A stretch of 64,000 bases of DNA from Diphasiastrum complanatum. Lineage: Eukaryota > Streptophyta > Lycopodiopsida > Lycopodiales > Lycopodiaceae. Below, piece after piece: positions 1-10,012 of this stretch (positions within the stretch are counted from its first letter, which is position 1; the number at the start of each line of letters is the position of its first letter). The notes beneath the pieces were generated by a model, which did no database searches, had not been told where the DNA came from, and saw only the letters and a list, made by a program, of their open reading frames with translations. Position numbers and translations under genes: made by a program. The stretch is taken from positions 22,406,422 through 22,470,421 of the forward strand of contig CM055109.1 in the NCBI GenBank assembly GCA_029204225.1. The letters are read 5' to 3'.

Positions 1-1547
1 TTTCTTGCTTCTAAATCTATGGTGTTTGATCATTTCCTTATTTTCAAAGCTTATGTAGAGAAGCAATTCTCATTCAAGATTAAAGCTCTAAGAAGTGATG
101 GAGGTGGTGAATATATTACCAATAAATTTCAATATTTTTGTGAGCTTGAAGGCATTAAAAGAGAGTTCTCTTGTGCCTACTCTCCATCTCAAAATGGAGT
201 GGCCGAGAGAAAGAATAGATCTCTATGTGAATGTGCAAAATCTATGAGAATTGAGGCATCTTTGCCCAAAGATTTTTGGGGAGAAGCCGTTAATTGTGCA
301 AATTATCTTTGCAATAGGCTCCCACATATAGCTCTTGGAGGAAATTCACCATATGAGATCTTATATATGAAGAAGCCTAAGGTTGATCACCTTAGAGTTT
401 TTGGATGCTTATTCTTTGTCCATATTCCCTTGGAAACAAGGAAGAAAGAAGATCCTAGTGCATGCAAAGGGATCATGGTTGGATACTCATCCACCAAGAA
501 GGCCTATAGAATCTTTATACTCTCTACTTCTCAAGTTATTGAAAGTAGAGATGTTGTCTTTCATGAAGATCAACACTCATCTTTTGAAGAGGCCGAGATC
601 AAGAAATCTATGGATGCATCACCAATTATTGGTTTTGAAGACAATCATGATGTGATAAGGTCGAGATTTGAAGAAGACTCTCCTCGGATTTTCTCACCAA
701 GGAGATCCATGAGAGATAGATCCGAGCCTAAGAGGCTCTCATATGTTGACAAAGGCAAACAAGTGGATCTTGATTCCACTAATTATGTTTTTTATGTCTC
801 TCATGAAGAGCCAAAGAATGTACAAGAGGCACTCAATACCAAGAAGTGGTATGATGTCGTGAAACAAGAGTATGATGCATTGATCACCAACAATACTTGG
901 AAGCTCGTGGATCCTCCATCCAACAAGCATATGATTGGTTGCAAGTGGGTATTTAGGATCAAGTTCAATCATGATGGCACCATCAACAAGCATAAAACAA
1001 GATTATGTGCCAAAGGATTTGCTCAAATCCATGTTCTTGATTATGAGGAGACCTTTGCACCCGTTGCAAAGATGGTGACAATAAGAATTCTTATTTATCT
1101 TGCTTGTTTTTTCAAGTGGAAGGTGTTCCAATTAGATGTATCCAATGCTTTTCTAAATGGTTATCTTGAGGAGGAGATCTATATGGAACAACCTCAAGAT
1201 TCATCAACGATGAGTCCAAAGTGTGCTTGCTCTTCAAAAGTCTTTATGGACTCAAGAAAGCCCCAAGATCATGGTATTCAAGACTTAATTCTTTTCTTAT
1301 CTCGCTAGGATTTACTCTTAGTGACTATGATCCTTCCATGTATCTAAAGTTTGTTGATAGCAATATTGTCATTCTTCTAATTTATGTTGATGACATTATT
1401 CTTTGTGGAAGTTGTATCAAGCTAGTTGATGAAGCTAAGCTAGCACTTGGATGTGAGTTTAAAATGCAAGATCTAGGAGAGATACATTACATCCTAGGCC
1501 TAGAAATTGATTTTTATGAAAATCATGTCTTTATATGCCAATCTAAA
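1..1547 (+). pseudogene. Ty1/copia pol fragment (integrase to RT), cut by window edge
   Basis: Copia polyprotein fragment that enters from the left edge of the window. Integrase features come first (RSDGGGEY near 90, NGVAERKNR near 195), then the start of RT (VFQLDVSNAFLNGYLEEE near 1130). A one-base deletion near 1200 shifts the frame; RT continues in another frame from about 1221 with LLIYVDDIIL near 1380. It is nearly base-for-base the same as the intact element at 47838-54075, to which it aligns from about 50974. Similarity stops at about 1547, inside the RT/RNase H connection, where unrelated minus-strand copia sequence begins. It cannot encode a functional polyprotein. Confidence 0.9.
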
Positions 1548-3326
1548 GGTTATATAATACTTTGAGCCTCCTACTGAGATCACATTGAAAGGTCCACAAA
1601 TGTCAGAATGTACAAGCTCCAAAATCTTTGTAGTTCTATAGGAGTCTTTGAAAAAGGAGTACATGACATCTTACCCTTTAGACATGCATCACAGGTCATC
1701 AAACTAGTTGCATTCGAGATGCTCACCCCTACGATTGCTCCATGATGTCTTGTTTAATATATTGCCATTGAATTCATATGGCATAGTCTCCTGTGCCATA
1801 GAGTATTTGGCGAATCATCATGAGTCTGATGCACTTGATCTACAGGTAGGCGTACCTTTAAGTGATACATGTTGCCTTTTCTTCTACCTTGAGTGATTAG
1901 TGTACTGATACTTGCATCAGCAATGTTGCATGCTTTGTTCGAGAATATTACACGCATCCTTGCATCATCTATTCTTGCCACTGATAGCAAGTCTTGTTGC
2001 AGCGTAGGCACGAACAAAACATCTTCGAGTCGTCTGTCTTTGTTGTTTGTGTTGAGCCATAGTGAACCAATACCATTCACTGAATGCTTTGATCCATCTC
2101 CAAGAACAATAAATATTGATGGATCTGCACTTCGAAAATCAGACATGATCCATCTTGATGTAACGAAGTGCGAGGTAGCTCCTGAATCAAGGATTACCTC
2201 CTATGTATCAGGCGTTGACACTGCACACATGTCTGCACAGATATAGACGGTCGAATTTCTGTGATTTGATCTTTCTTCGCCCATCTTTGAGCCCTTTGGC
2301 TCCTCGACATAGGATGAACTATTATTGTTCTCCTGTCTGCTTTGAGCTGACTTGTTTCTTGGGTTTTGGTGGCAGTCCATGGCTGCATGACCCTTCTTGT
2401 GACGGTGGGTGGATACACTCAATTTTCGAATTAAGCCAACATGAATTGATAGTATTTCCTTTGCGTTTGCATCTCACGCATGTCTTCTTGTCTCCACTCT
2501 ACTGTTTCGACCTTCCTTTGCTGGATCTTTTTGCTTGCCAATCTCAATCCTGCCTTTGATCTGACTCCCTCTCAGGCTTGAATTGCTTCTTTGATTTCTC
2601 CTTGTTGTTGTAGAGAGCTTGGTCAAAAGCATCCTTGTGATCAAGGTGCTCTCAAGCTTCGACTTCTTCTCGAATCTCAACAACAGCCTTTTCGAGTGTC
2701 ATTGTAGGATCTTTTGCTAGCAGCGTTCTGGTTGTCTGGAACGATCTTGGTAAGGATCTCAATAGATATATAAGCTGCTTCTCTGATGACATTGCATTTT
2801 TTGCTCCAAAATTGTGTAGTGAAAGGAGTTGATCCTTCATCTTCCTAATAAAGGAAGTGAGGTCTTTGCCATCCCAATGTAGGTTTGTCAGCTGATTTTC
2901 AAGCATCATTATCTGACTGCGTGATTTCGTCTGAAATCTTGTGAGTAGAGTATTCCACATCTCTTTTGCTTTAGAGAGTGTAGCCAGGTCAAGAGTCAGG
3001 CTATCCTCAATGGATGATGATAACAAAGCTACTGCCTTGTCATTCTTCTCCCTCCATCACGTAGCTCCTTGTCTGTTGTCGTAGGCATCTCCTCGGTGCC
3101 ATCTACCCAGGGGAATAATCCTTCTCCCTTTAATATCAGCGAGGTCTTAACCTTCCATGCTAGGAAGTTAGATCCTGATGAATCGAGGATTGTATAGATC
3201 TTGGATTGCATGCTGCTTATTGAAGCCATTGCTGTGAATTGTGTTCTCAGTTGTTGATGGTTCTTTGTTTGAGTGCTTAGCCTTTTGGATCTGATAGCTT
3301 TTTGGCTATGTCAAACTATGACAGGT
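1548..3326 (-). pseudogene. Ty1/copia gag-protease-integrase N-terminal fragment
   Basis: 5' half of a different copia lineage, reading right to left. Gag starts near 3229 (MASISSMQSKI) and continues, out of frame with its first part, from 3026 to 2652. A degenerate zinc knuckle follows near 2400 (KKGHAAMDC remains). The protease motif LDSGATSH lies near 2186. A GAG-pre-integrase segment with LWHRRLCHMNS spans 2146-1754. The integrase start (LVHSDICGPF-like) lies near 1600. It ends at about 1548 against the plus-strand copia piece. Several frameshifts make it a pseudogene. A matching PBS lies just upstream. Confidence 0.8.
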
Positions 3327-3340
3327 GGGCTCTAATACCA
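3327..3340 (-). other. Copia primer-binding site
   Basis: On the minus strand this reads TGGTATTAGAGCCC, one base from the usual plant copia PBS, which pairs with initiator methionine tRNA. It sits between the gag fragment and the presumed 5' LTR, fixing the direction of the element. Confidence 0.7.
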
Positions 3341-3344
3341 CTGA

Positions 3345-4075
3345 TGCAAAGAATGTGGAACGCAAATTGTAAATATCAGTCAGGCTCTGTAACGAAATGA
3401 AACGAAACGAAACGAAACTAGACGAAACAAAGTTAAGTGAGACGAAACTTGAACGAGCTCTGCTATTGACATTGCTAAAGCGAAATCAAATTAATCATGA
3501 ACGAAATGAATTCGGATGACTTCAGATATGATTGATGGTCACTGCCTGCTATATCATTCCTACAATCCTCCAGAAAGTAGATAGACACCGTTGATCTACA
3601 TTTTAGATTAATACAGCGTTCAACAAAAAATTGAACCAGTGTGCAAAATTGATAAAACAAGTGAATGAGATACACAAGCGATAGCAGATAGTAATTCATT
3701 TAAGATCAGACAATGATAAGAGTGATATGTGCATAATAGCTACAGTATCATCTATTGATCCTCTTGATTTCGAGCACTATATGATAGACCCACACATTGC
3801 ATTGGCGTGAGAAAAGCGGTGTTCTCCCACGAGTAATGTCTCGCTTACTAGCGGACTTCTTGGATCTTTGTGGATCTTGCTTACAAAACTTGTCTCGCTT
3901 GCAAACGGACTTCTATTCTATAGTCTGTGTGTTTCTATCTACTACTGTATGTATCTTATACATTTAGAGTAGCGCACCATATTAGATAGACTAAACAATC
4001 TAGAAGTAATCATGGATTACAAGAGAGGTGGGTTAGACACGTCCTAACGCTCTTCCGCTGATGTCATCATATCAG
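3345..4075 (-). repeat. Probable 5' LTR of the minus-strand copia
   Basis: Non-coding stretch immediately upstream of the PBS on the minus strand. The inner edge is fairly clear: the LTR would end in TTGCA about four bases before the PBS. The outer edge, near a TGATGACATCAGCGG-like sequence, is only a guess because no second LTR copy is present for comparison. A GAAAC-rich run (ACGAAACGAAACG) lies near 3400. Confidence 0.4.
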
Positions 4076-5499
4076 ATCAAGGGTTTGTGTACTTCGTGGT
4101 ACTTGCATGATCTTCCTGATCCTTTAGAGCATGAAAGTCAAAAAGGTATCGCGAAGATTTTTGTGTCGCTTCGAGCCATTTGACTTTGCGTCTTTTGACT
4201 TTCTCCTGTTGTATCACAAAATTTTTTCTTTTGTGAACTTTTTGCGTTCGTGTCTTTTCGTCAGGGTGTTCGCAAACATTTTCGCTTCGTGTCTTTTTAT
4301 GATGTTCGCGAACATTTTTGCTTCGTGTCTTTTTGTTAGACTGAGGGCTGAAAGCTAGGAAAGCTTTGGTAATAGAAACGTTTTGTTTCTTCAAATATGG
4401 CTCTTTACAGATCGTTAGGAGTATCATAGGGCATTTGTACAAGGAAAATGGGAGAAGGTGAATATAGGACTGGGATTTCCACACTGGGTTTGTACAAGGG
4501 TATGACAGTTTATACAAGGTGGGATTATATACAGGGTTCCGTCGGTACCTTCTAGTTTACCTAGCCAGATCCTACCTATTCCAAAAACTATCACCTACCT
4601 ATGCTAAGGGGCCGGGGCAACTTCCTAATTTAATAGAGTCGATCTACAAGTAAGTCTATCCTAACTTATCTAAATTGTCTTAACCATCTACTCTAGGCTA
4701 ATCTAAGCTAGTCTACACTACTGGCTAACCTAGCATTCTCTCTAGTCTACCTAACTACCTAAATCTACGAGTCATGGTCGTCGATTGTTGTTCTAATCTA
4801 AGGATCAAATATGGGACCTAGATATTCAACTAAATCTACATCTACCCTAGGGGTCGGTCTATTTGAAGGTCTTCTTAACTAAGTATCTGTTTCGACCTAA
4901 TCTAAATGCTATCTAAGCTAACTAGGCTAACTACTCCCGACTGACAAACCGAATTAGGATTAACAAACTAAGAAAATTGAACCTGATCCAACTTACATTT
5001 CCAGATGTATCTAAGGGTCTCGGTCAGTAACCAGCCTAATCTACGGGACTTGATCTATTCCTGAAAACTAACTAATCTAAAACTTACACTAACAAGAAGA
5101 ATTTTCTAGATCTAATCGGACTTCCTAGATTAATCCTAGCTATCTAATTGGGGTCATCTAATTGAAACACTATCTTTGTAGGACCATCTAACAGATTTAT
5201 CCAGACAGAGACTATCTAAGCGAGCTAGACTACCTATTCGGTCTTTCTAAGCTAAAATTACCTAGTAAATGGTTGATCTAAGTGGCTAAGTAGTATTAAT
5301 TTAATCTAACTTTCTGGTCGAGCTATCCGATTTATCTAACTATTCTAAGCTTAAGCAGAACACTAAGGATCTAATTTTTTATTTTAATTCCTATGGATCT
5401 AGATCTAGATTACTACTAGAATTTACTAATAAATTCTACCATCTATCTAATTGATGAATATCTAATCCTACAAGCTACTTCTACCTAGGCTATTTAACG
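4076..5499. other. Gene-free stretch: TTCGCGAA-type repeats, then CTAA-rich low-complexity DNA
   Basis: No gene seen. At 4255-4340 two tandem copies of a unit of about 37 bp carry TTCGCGAAC plus GCTTCGTGTC. From about 4590 to 5480 the sequence is dominated by irregular CTAA, TCTAA and CTATCTAA words. It lies between a copia LTR and the C-terminal end of a gypsy integrase, so it may be the 3' region or LTR of that gypsy, but no LTR partner exists to prove it. Confidence 0.5.
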
Positions 5500-6073
5500 G
5501 GGTGTTGATGGTTCATCTTGAGTTGAAGAAGATGATGTGGATGGTGGTTCTAACACATCTTTGAGCTCAACATTGACAGAATAGTAGTGATGCAACCTGC
5601 TGCCATTAATGGGCATGTCTAGTAAATTGCCTTGCAGATCAACGAGTATCACTGCGCCATTAGGTCGGATCTCTACTACGCTATACGGTCCTTCTCCCTA
5701 GAACTTAAGCTTTACTTTCTGTGCCTTGGCGTTGTATTACAATGCCAATTCTCCCTTGACGAGATCCTTGGTTTTGATATTGCGATCATGCCAGGCCTTC
5801 TGTCACTGTTTTTTCACAACTAGGGCGTGAAGCGCTAGGAGCGAGTTTCATGAAGTTTTTCAATCTCCTCTTGGTTTCCTTCATACTAAGTCGTTCGTCG
5901 GTGATGGCGACTCTCAGACTTGGAACGAAAAACTCAACAGACATTATGGCTTCCTATCCATACACCATCTGAAATGGAATTTGTCAAGTGCTCACATTGA
6001 ATGTGGTCCTGAAAGCCAATAGAGCTGCATGAAGCTTCAAACATCTTCATGATATTTCCACAGAGGATCTTGT
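5500..6073 (-). pseudogene. Ty3/gypsy integrase C-terminal fragment
   Basis: Read right to left this gives the end of a gypsy integrase: a PFQMVYG segment, then FFVPSLRVAITDERL, HDRN, and the GPY-type module with VKLKF, GEGPYSVVEI and NLLDMPINGSRLHHYY. Stops and frameshifts interrupt it. The same landmarks (PFQLVYG, FLIPSLRIATTERL, GEGPYKV) occur in the gypsy fragment at 10013-10774, so this is a second copy of a related element, not the displaced tail of that one. It abuts a plus-strand copia fragment at about 6074. Confidence 0.75.
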
Positions 6074-7150
6074 TAGGAAGGTATTGATTTTGAGAAAACC
6101 TTCAGACCCATAGCTAAGATGGTAACTATACATTCTATCATTGTTATTTTCACTTTCTATGGTTGGAAGATCCAGCAAATGGACGTTAAATCTACTTTTC
6201 TTAATGGAGTGCTGGATGAAGAGGTGTATTTAGTACAACCTCAAGGATTTGTTGAGTCAGGGAGAGAGCATCTTGCAATTGTGTGTAAGCTCAACAAAGC
6301 TATCTATAGATTGAAGCAAGCACCACGGGTGTGGTACTCTTGCATTGATGAACACTTCAAGCAAAGGGGAATGGTAAAGAGTAATGCAAATCCTAATCTT
6401 TACATTCTAAGGCAAGATTCAGATATAGTGCTCATTGTTTTGTACGTGGAAGATTTGATTATTACAAGAAGTAATGAGAGCTTAATTGATGAAATCAAAT
6501 CAGATCTTTCCAATCCTTTTGACATGAGCGATCTAGAATTGATGCACTATTGTTTTGGCATTGAAGTATGGCAAAAGGAAGAGGTTGTCTTTCTTACACA
6601 AAGCAAGTATGCACGAGATTTGCTTTATAAGTTCAATATGCAGGATTGTAAGCCTTTGAGTACATCGATGGATGTCAACATGAAGCTTACTGCATATGAT
6701 GAATCTAAGAAAGTGGATGCTTACTTGTACAGGCAGCTAGTAGGTAGTTTGATCTATTTGACACACACATGACCTGATATTTCTTATGTTATTGTTGTTG
6801 TTAGTCAATTTATGCAAAATTCTAGTCAAACACACTGAAAGTCTGCTAAACATATTCTCAGATACATTCGAGGGACTTTGAATTTTGGTTTGAAATATGA
6901 TAAGTCTGAAGCGCCAATGTTGGTAGGTTACATAGATGTTGATTGGGTAGGTAATATTGATGATAGAAGATCTACCAGTGGTCATACATTCAATTATGGT
7001 ACAGCTGCAGTTTCATGGAGCAGCAAAAAAATAACCTACAGTAGTCTTATCTTTGACAGAATATCATGCACTCAACAATGCTACACAGGAAGCGGTATGG
7101 CTACGAAGATTGCTTGTTGATTTAGATCAACCACATGTGGATGCGATACT
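6074..7150 (+). pseudogene. Ty1/copia RT-RNase H fragment
   Basis: Copia RT from just before the AKMV motif (6113), through QMDVKSTFLNG, KLNKAIYRLKQAPR and VLYVEDLII, to the RNase H region (LVGSLIYLT, DVDWVGN, RRSTSGH). The catalytic YVDD is YVED here, so the RT would be inactive even if read. A stop at 6770-6772 replaces the arginine of TRPD, a C-to-T change. More stops and a frameshift before 7060 follow; RNase H words (TEYHALNNAT, VWLRRLLVDLDQPH) continue in a shifted frame to about 7150. Both ends are truncated and no LTR belongs to it. Confidence 0.85.
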
Positions 7151-7674
7151 ATTGTTGTGTCTCTGATTGAGTTAGTGAGTTACAAGTAGTGCACATGTAT
7201 TTATATTGCTACAAGACAGGTCTTTTGGACTTTTATTTACAGGTCTATTGGCCTTTCAATGTTGTAACAATAGATATCTAACCATTTATAATGGTTGATA
7301 TTCAAATAGACGCTCTGTTTCCAGGGTCAAAAAAATTCTATTCACGAATTATTCGCGACAGTCCATCTCTTCGTCTCAGCTTCGTGTTTCGCGAATTATT
7401 CGCGACATTGTTCACAACGGTTTCATGACAGATGAGCTTGAAGAATAGTCCAAAAGATTTCGTGAATTGTTCGCGACATTTGAGGTTTGAACAGGAAACA
7501 AAATATTTCATGACAAGATTCTGTTCGCAAATCTTTTGAGCTTCAACAAGAAAGCCATGAGCTTCTACAAGAAATTGTTTTGCGAATCTTTCGAGTTGAC
7601 TACAAGACAAAATTCGCGAATCCTTCGAGGTTGATCACGAATAAAAATGTATCAAGTTCGTGTTCGTTTCTTTC
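7151..7674 (-). repeat. Probable 3' LTR/UTR of the minus-strand copia at 7675-10012
   Basis: Non-coding DNA directly downstream of the RNase H stop of the minus-strand copia. From 7330 to 7620 it holds many near-palindromic TTCGCGAA/ATTCGCGAAT words. A TATAAATA-like box on the minus strand lies near 7200. This fits an LTR with its own promoter, but no matching 5' LTR remains, so the boundaries are inferred. Confidence 0.4.
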
Positions 7675-10012
7675 TCATCCTTTGTCAAGTAAACTACACG
7701 CTTTGTTAATAGAATCAAGATCTGTCTGATCAAGTGTTCTACAGCTCCCTCTCAAAGTGGGTAGCTGGATTAACCCCAATCTTCTTCGCCGCTTATCGAA
7801 CAAATTTTTATTGAATGGCTTTGTAAAGATATCAGTTGTCATTTCCTTTGTGGGTAGGAAGACTGTCTTCAGTATCTTCTTCTCGACTAAGTCCTGAATC
7901 ACATGATATTTGATAGCTATGTGCTTCGTTTTTGAGTGAAATACAGGATCTTTCGTAAGATATATTGTTGAAGTGTTATCCATTAACAAGACATAAGACT
8001 CAGAATTAGATTCATCAAATCCTTCCAACATCTGTTTAATCCATATCAGCTCGTTTGCCATCTTGGCTGCTACTACATATTCTGCTTCGTAGGAAGATTG
8101 AGCTACTGTTGTTTGCTTCTTGCTTATCCAGATTATGGCTAGAGTACAACCTCCTAAAATACTTTTGATATCATCCTTCATGGATTCCCAGCTTGCGTCA
8201 CTGTAAGATTCGATGTGAAATCTAGCTTCCTTCGAATAACACAGTCCATAGTCTTTCATTTCCTAGAGATATTGTAGTACTCTTTTTGCCAACTTCCAAT
8301 GCAACGATCATGGGTTCTGATTATATTGGCTCAGCTTGTATACTGGAAACGCTATATCAGGCCTGGTGTCGTCTGCTAGATATAACAATGATCCAATCAG
8401 CCTATGATAGGGTGTTTTGGCCATTTGTTCCTCTTCCCCGAGAGTCTACGGACAATTTATCTTGCTCAGTATCGTTCCAGATATCTTGGAAGTAAGCACA
8501 CCTTTGCATTCGAGCATGTTGAAGTATTCAATGATCTTTTGAGTGTATTTTTGTTGGTGAAGATACAACTTACCACCTTCAAAGTTTCTCACGATCTGCA
8601 AGCCTAGATAGATTTTAGCTTCTCCTAGGTCAGTGATCTCAAATATTTCATAAATGTCTCTTTTGATATCTGAAAATAACTTATCTCTTCTTGAGAAGAT
8701 AAGTGTATCATCAATATCATCAACATAGACAGCTAGAATGATTATTTCATTTTGGACATGCTTGATATAGACATTTGACTCAGCAAATAGAGGTTTGAAG
8801 CCTAAGGAAAGTAGTGCTTTGTCCTTCTTTCTATACCATTGTCTGACTGCTTGTTTCAGATCATAAATGTTTTTATTCAAGTGACATCTGTGTTCTGGAT
8901 ATTCTTGACTTACAAAACCAAGTGGTTGGTCCATGAATAAGTTTCCTCCAATTTTGTGTGCAAGAAAGCAGTCTTCTCATCCACAATATGGATTTTTGGA
9001 TCATGAGCCACTACATACACGAATAACAAGCAAATTGATGTATGTTTGACTACTGGTGAGAAAGTATCAGTGTAGTCGATTCCATACTTCTATGAAAATC
9101 CTTTAGCAACTAACCTTGCTTTGTATCTGATGTTTTCTCCATCAAGACTTGTTTTGATCTTGTAGATCCACTTGTATTTGATTGGTTTTCTGCCATCAAA
9201 GATAGGTGCAAGTGTCCATACATTGTTCTTATACATAAATGACATTTCATCCTCCATTGCCTGAATCCAACGATCTTTATCTGGTCCATCAACAGCTTTC
9301 TCAAATGTTTGAGGTTCATCAGATAAACCACAAAATTCGATGGTTGTATTAAAAACATCCTGACCATACCTTTCTGGTGGTTTTTGTTGTTTGTCAGATC
9401 TTCTCACAGGTGGTTTTGAGTTCGATTCTACAGGTTTTGAGTTGGATTCTGATTCGAGCTTTTTCGCTGGAATTCGAACTAGCGATTCAAGTCTGTCAAG
9501 CACTCGATCTTGACCTCCCTCTGAATTTGGTAATTCTCTTTCATCTTCTACTTGTTTTTCTTTTGTTGTCATTGGCAGCTCATAATAATTTTTGAAAATT
9601 TCATAGTCAACTAAATCATTGTCTGCTATGTATTTCGACTCATCAAATTTGACATCTCGAACAACTTTTATCTTGCCCGTTTCGGGTACATAGCACGATA
9701 ATATAACGAATGTAACTCAAATCCTACCAGAAAACCTTGTTCTATCTTTTCATCGAGTTTCTTTCTCAGCTTATCTGGTATGTGCATATACACTGCGCAT
9801 CTGAATGTCCAAACATGTTCTAGATTTGGCTTCGACTTCCACCATATCTCATGAGAAGTTTTATCCGGTATTTGAGATTTCAGAATACGATTTTGAAGAT
9901 AATTTGATGTAGCCACTACTTTTGCCCACAACTATTTTGGTGCTTTAGCATGAGCCATCATACACCTTGCAGCTTCCATAAGTGTACAATTCTTTCGTTC
10001 AGCTATTGCATT
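7675..10012 (-). pseudogene. Ty1/copia integrase C-term-RT-RNase H fragment
   Basis: Minus-strand copia 3' half. The integrase end (IAERKNCTLMEAARCMM near 10000, then KLRKKLDEK near 9750) leads to a spacer rich in Ser/Lys/Glu. RT starts near 9200 (YKWIYKIK, RYKARLVAKGFS), breaks near 9090, and resumes at 8934 with MDQPLGF and VYVDDIDDTLIF. RNase H is at 8259-7675 (SYSDASWES, SSYEAEYV, HSKTKHIAIKYH, TDIFTKPF). YVDD is followed by an extra DD, unusual for copia. Frameshifts separate the domains. Its upstream end is fused at about 10012 to a gypsy integrase. Confidence 0.85.

Noticed and set aside
4077-4517. Minus-strand open frame of 146 codons
   Set aside because: Lies over short tandem TTCGCGAA repeats; lysine/arginine runs come from the repeat and no domain is visible.
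4590-5480. Telomere-like array
   Set aside because: CTAA-rich words are irregular and do not form CCCTAAA units.
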